From an uncultured Collinsella sp. (GTDB lineage Bacteria > Actinomycetota > Coriobacteriia > Coriobacteriales > Coriobacteriaceae): 7,142 nt of DNA. The stretch spans positions 1-7,142 of the forward strand of contig CAJMHR010000062.1 of NCBI GenBank assembly GCA_905213265.1, read 5' to 3'. This document shows, piece by piece, positions 5,703 to 7,142 of this stretch (the first letter of the stretch is position 1; each line of letters begins with the position of its first letter). The notes under the pieces are model-generated. The model saw only the letters and a program-made list of their open reading frames with translations, searched no databases and was not told the DNA's origin. A program made the position numbers and the translations under genes.

Positions 5703-6917
5703 ATGTTCGCGAAGGATCGCGAAGCAATGCGCCTGACGCCGGCAGAGGTCAAGCTGATTCTTATTGAGTCCCTGCAGTGGTGCGCCAACAACGCGGTCTA
5801 CTTTTTGGGGCTTATCGGTGCGGCCACGTATGATCTGGCCGGCACGGCCTTTTTGGTTGCCGCCATTACGCTCGTGCGCAATCTTATGACGTCGGTGGGC
5901 AATATGGTGTCGGGTTCGGTCATCGACCGCTTTGGACCGCGCCGGACGTCGTTTGTGACGTGCGTGATTACGGCAGTGCTATCGCTTGGTGTGGGGTTAG
6001 CGCCGTTGTCTGTCCCCGGGCTTTTGTTTGCCGCGTGCGTCTTGGGACTTGCGGGCGGCTTTATCAACACCTGCACGCATGCGTTTCCGGGATACCTGGA
6101 GTCGACCACCGAGGGCCGTACCCGCGTGAACGGCCTCATGGTGTTCTACAGCAATATTGCCTATACCGCTGGCCCGCTGCTCGGCGGTGCCATCGTGAGC
6201 TGTTTTGCCACGCAATCGGTCTACCTGCTCATGGCGGGCATGATGGGTGTGGCGGCCGTGCTCTCCTTGGGCTGTCACGAGTGCGTTGTTCCCGCAAAAG
6301 GGGAAAAGCCGAAGGGCGGTATTCTGGGCGGCATGGCCGAGGGTGCGCGACTTACGTTTCGCGACCACGACCTGCGCCTCATCTTTATCTCGGGCTTTTT
6401 GGGATTCTTTGCGTTTGGCGCGTTCGATTCGCTGGAGTCGTTGTTCTACCGTGATGTGCTCAACGTGGATATCGTCTGGCTGGGCTGGCTGTCCTCGGTC
6501 GTGGGCCTCACTTCCTCGGTGGGCGCGTTCATCCTGACCAAGCTTTCTGCTCGCCATGTCAACCTACGATTGCTGCTCGGCGCGCTCATGGCCGTGGGCA
6601 TTGGGTCTATGGTGTACGTGGGCACCGATATGCTGGGGGTCGCGATTGTCGGTCAGGCGATTAACGGTCTGGCCTGGGGGTTCCTGGAGCCGCTGCAGAT
6701 GATCTTGATTCAGGAGCGCGCCGACATCAAATACCTGGGTCGCATTACCGGCTTTGTGCGCTTTGGCCTGATGAGCGCCGGCGTGGTGCCGCTGCTGGCG
6801 GCTCCGTTTTTGGCGGAGGCTTTGGGCGTCCAGACGGTACTGTTTGGAGCATCGACCATTATTGCGCTGGTAGGAACGCTGTTCTTTGTCGCACAAGGGA
6901 GACGCCGGGGGCGTTAG
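5703..6917 (+). CDS. Major facilitator superfamily (MFS) transporter
   Basis: A 404-residue polytopic membrane protein with about twelve hydrophobic segments, the usual MFS length. The loop after the second segment reads GSVIDRFGPRR (residues 71-81), a good match to MFS motif A (G-x-x-x-D-R-x-G-R-R). A charged central loop around residues 195-215 (CVVPAKGEKPKGG) separates the two halves. The ATG follows GAAGGAG (5691-5697) by 5 bases. Substrate is not recognisable; relatives include sugar, peptide and drug transporters. It sits just after the second PTS terminator and just before a new promoter, so it may be expressed by read-through from the EIIC-EIID operon. Codon use is mixed with many T-ending codons, unlike EIID. 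The gene ends in TAG, with a basic tail QGRRRGR. Confidence 0.9.
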   Translation: MFAKDREAMRLTPAEVKLILIESLQWCANNAVYFLGLIGAATYDLAGTAFLVAAITLVRNLMTSVGNMVSGSVIDRFGPRRTSFVTCVITAVLSLGVGLAPLSVPGLLFAACVLGLAGGFINTCTHAFPGYLESTTEGRTRVNGLMVFYSNIAYTAGPLLGGAIVSCFATQSVYLLMAGMMGVAAVLSLGCHECVVPAKGEKPKGGILGGMAEGARLTFRDHDLRLIFISGFLGFFAFGAFDSLESLFYRDVLNVDIVWLGWLSSVVGLTSSVGAFILTKLSARHVNLRLLLGALMAVGIGSMVYVGTDMLGVAIVGQAINGLAWGFLEPLQMILIQERADIKYLGRITGFVRFGLMSAGVVPLLAAPFLAEALGVQTVLFGASTIIALVGTLFFVAQGRRRGR

Positions 6918-6935
6918 CTATACATCAAATTCTAA

Positions 6936-6947
6936 TTTAATACCACT
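6936..6947 (-). promoter_or_regulatory. Inverted copy of the operator-like box
   Basis: TTTAATACCACT is the exact reverse complement of AGTGGTATTAAA, found at 3843-3854 and 6994-7005. The match to the first copy extends to 14 bases (6935-6948 against 3842-3855). No -10 is found at the expected distance on the minus strand, so this is probably not a divergent promoter. It may be an upstream auxiliary site for the regulator of the promoter at 6994, centred 58 bases away. Confidence 0.55.
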
Positions 6948-6993
6948 CACCAGAGAATTTCGACCGTTCACCGAGGATTGGAACAGATTGAAA

Positions 6994-7037
6994 AGTGGTA
7001 TTAAAAACACATTGGGTGTATGTCTATAATTGGTATC
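6994..7037 (+). promoter_or_regulatory. Promoter with two operator-like boxes, upstream of last gene
   Basis: AGTGGTATTAAA (6994-7005), 19 unrelated bases and TATAATTGGTATC (7025-7037) reproduce the arrangement at 3843-3886 with identical spacing. The intervening bases differ between copies, so only the boxes are conserved. TATAAT at 7025-7030 predicts a start near 7037. As in the other copy there is no TTGACA at -35, where GTGGTATTAA lies. Shared control by one regulator is inferred. Confidence 0.75.
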
Positions 7038-7045
7038 GAAAAGAA

Positions 7046-7066
7046 ACGCGATGTATAGATTCGCGT
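7046..7066 (+). other. Short dyad in the leader of the last gene
   Basis: ACGCGA (7046-7051) and TCGCGT (7061-7066) form a 6-bp stem with a 9-base AT-rich loop, just after the predicted transcript start and before the ribosome binding site. It may protect the 5' end of the RNA; no T-tract follows. It is weak evidence on its own. Confidence 0.3.
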
Positions 7067-7087
7067 GCAGGACAGAAAGGAAAAGCC

Positions 7088-7142
7088 ATGAAGGAAACCG
7101 AGAAGATCGAGATCATGCATTTCGACCAGGAGGGCTATCTCG
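7088..7142 (+). CDS. Start of unidentified gene, possibly a SIS-domain protein (partial)
   Basis: ATG at 7088 opens a frame that continues to the window end with 18 residues visible: MKETEKIEI then MHFDQEGYL. AGAAAGGA (7074-7081) lies 6 bases before it, and a strong promoter lies upstream, so the start is well supported. A phenylalanine-aspartate followed by a Tyr-Leu near the N-terminus resembles the opening of many SIS-domain sugar isomerases/deglycases, which would mirror the SIS gene upstream of the first PTS operon. With 18 residues this is only a guess. Shared boxes with the second PTS cassette point to a role in the same pathway. Confidence 0.6.
   Translation, partial: MKETEKIEIMHFDQEGYL

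Noticed and set aside
6902..6912. CGCC-GGG-GGCG stem at the end of the MFS gene as a terminator
   Set aside because: Four base pairs within the coding end and no T-tract. The MFS gene has no convincing intrinsic terminator in the window.

Overview
The window reads as GC-rich chromosomal DNA of a gut actinobacterium, most likely a Coriobacteriia member such as Collinsella. This is inferred from codon style, compact plus-strand operons, strong purine-rich ribosome binding sites and a mannose-family PTS; no rRNA or other direct taxonomic marker is present. Every real gene lies on the plus strand. No tRNA, rRNA, CRISPR array, transposase or phage gene was seen.

Layout. Bases 1-167 hold the 3' end of a SIS-domain sugar-phosphate isomerase/deglycase whose C-terminus resembles fructoselysine-6-phosphate deglycase (FrlB/GfrF type). 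A complete mannose-family PTS follows: EIIA (214-633), EIIB (691-1173), EIIC (1232-2005) and EIID (1995-2819), closed by a strong intrinsic terminator (2850-2880). Next is an EamA/DMT-type exporter (2908-3798). A 225-base non-coding stretch (3799-4023) carries a promoter with paired operator-like boxes and a structured leader. It precedes a second EIIC-EIID pair (4024-4797, 4787-5611) with no EIIA or EIIB of its own, again closed by a terminator (5646-5685). An MFS transporter follows (5703-6917). The 170-base stretch 6918-7087 holds a second copy of the same promoter/operator architecture and drives a gene cut by the window end (7088-7142), possibly another SIS protein.

How it may work together. 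EIIA and EIIB relay phosphate from HPr, while EIIC/EIID form the membrane channel that imports and phosphorylates a sugar or sugar-amine conjugate. The flanking SIS protein suggests the imported substrate is deglycated or isomerised inside the cell. A fructoselysine/glucoselysine-like (Gfr) system is the best guess, with the EamA and MFS carriers as possible exporters of a released amine or amino acid. This substrate assignment is inference.

The most notable features are structural. The two EIIC-EIID cassettes align without gaps at an offset of 2792 bases. They appear identical over about 1053 bases (1766-2818 and 4558-5610), from EIIC codon 179 to the EIID stop codon, whereas EIIC residues 101-178 differ at 36 of 78 positions. 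Such a mosaic suggests recent duplication or ongoing gene conversion that homogenises the shared membrane partner while substrate-related parts diverge. The two promoters share two boxes at exactly the same spacing, suggesting one regulator controls both the second cassette and the downstream gene.
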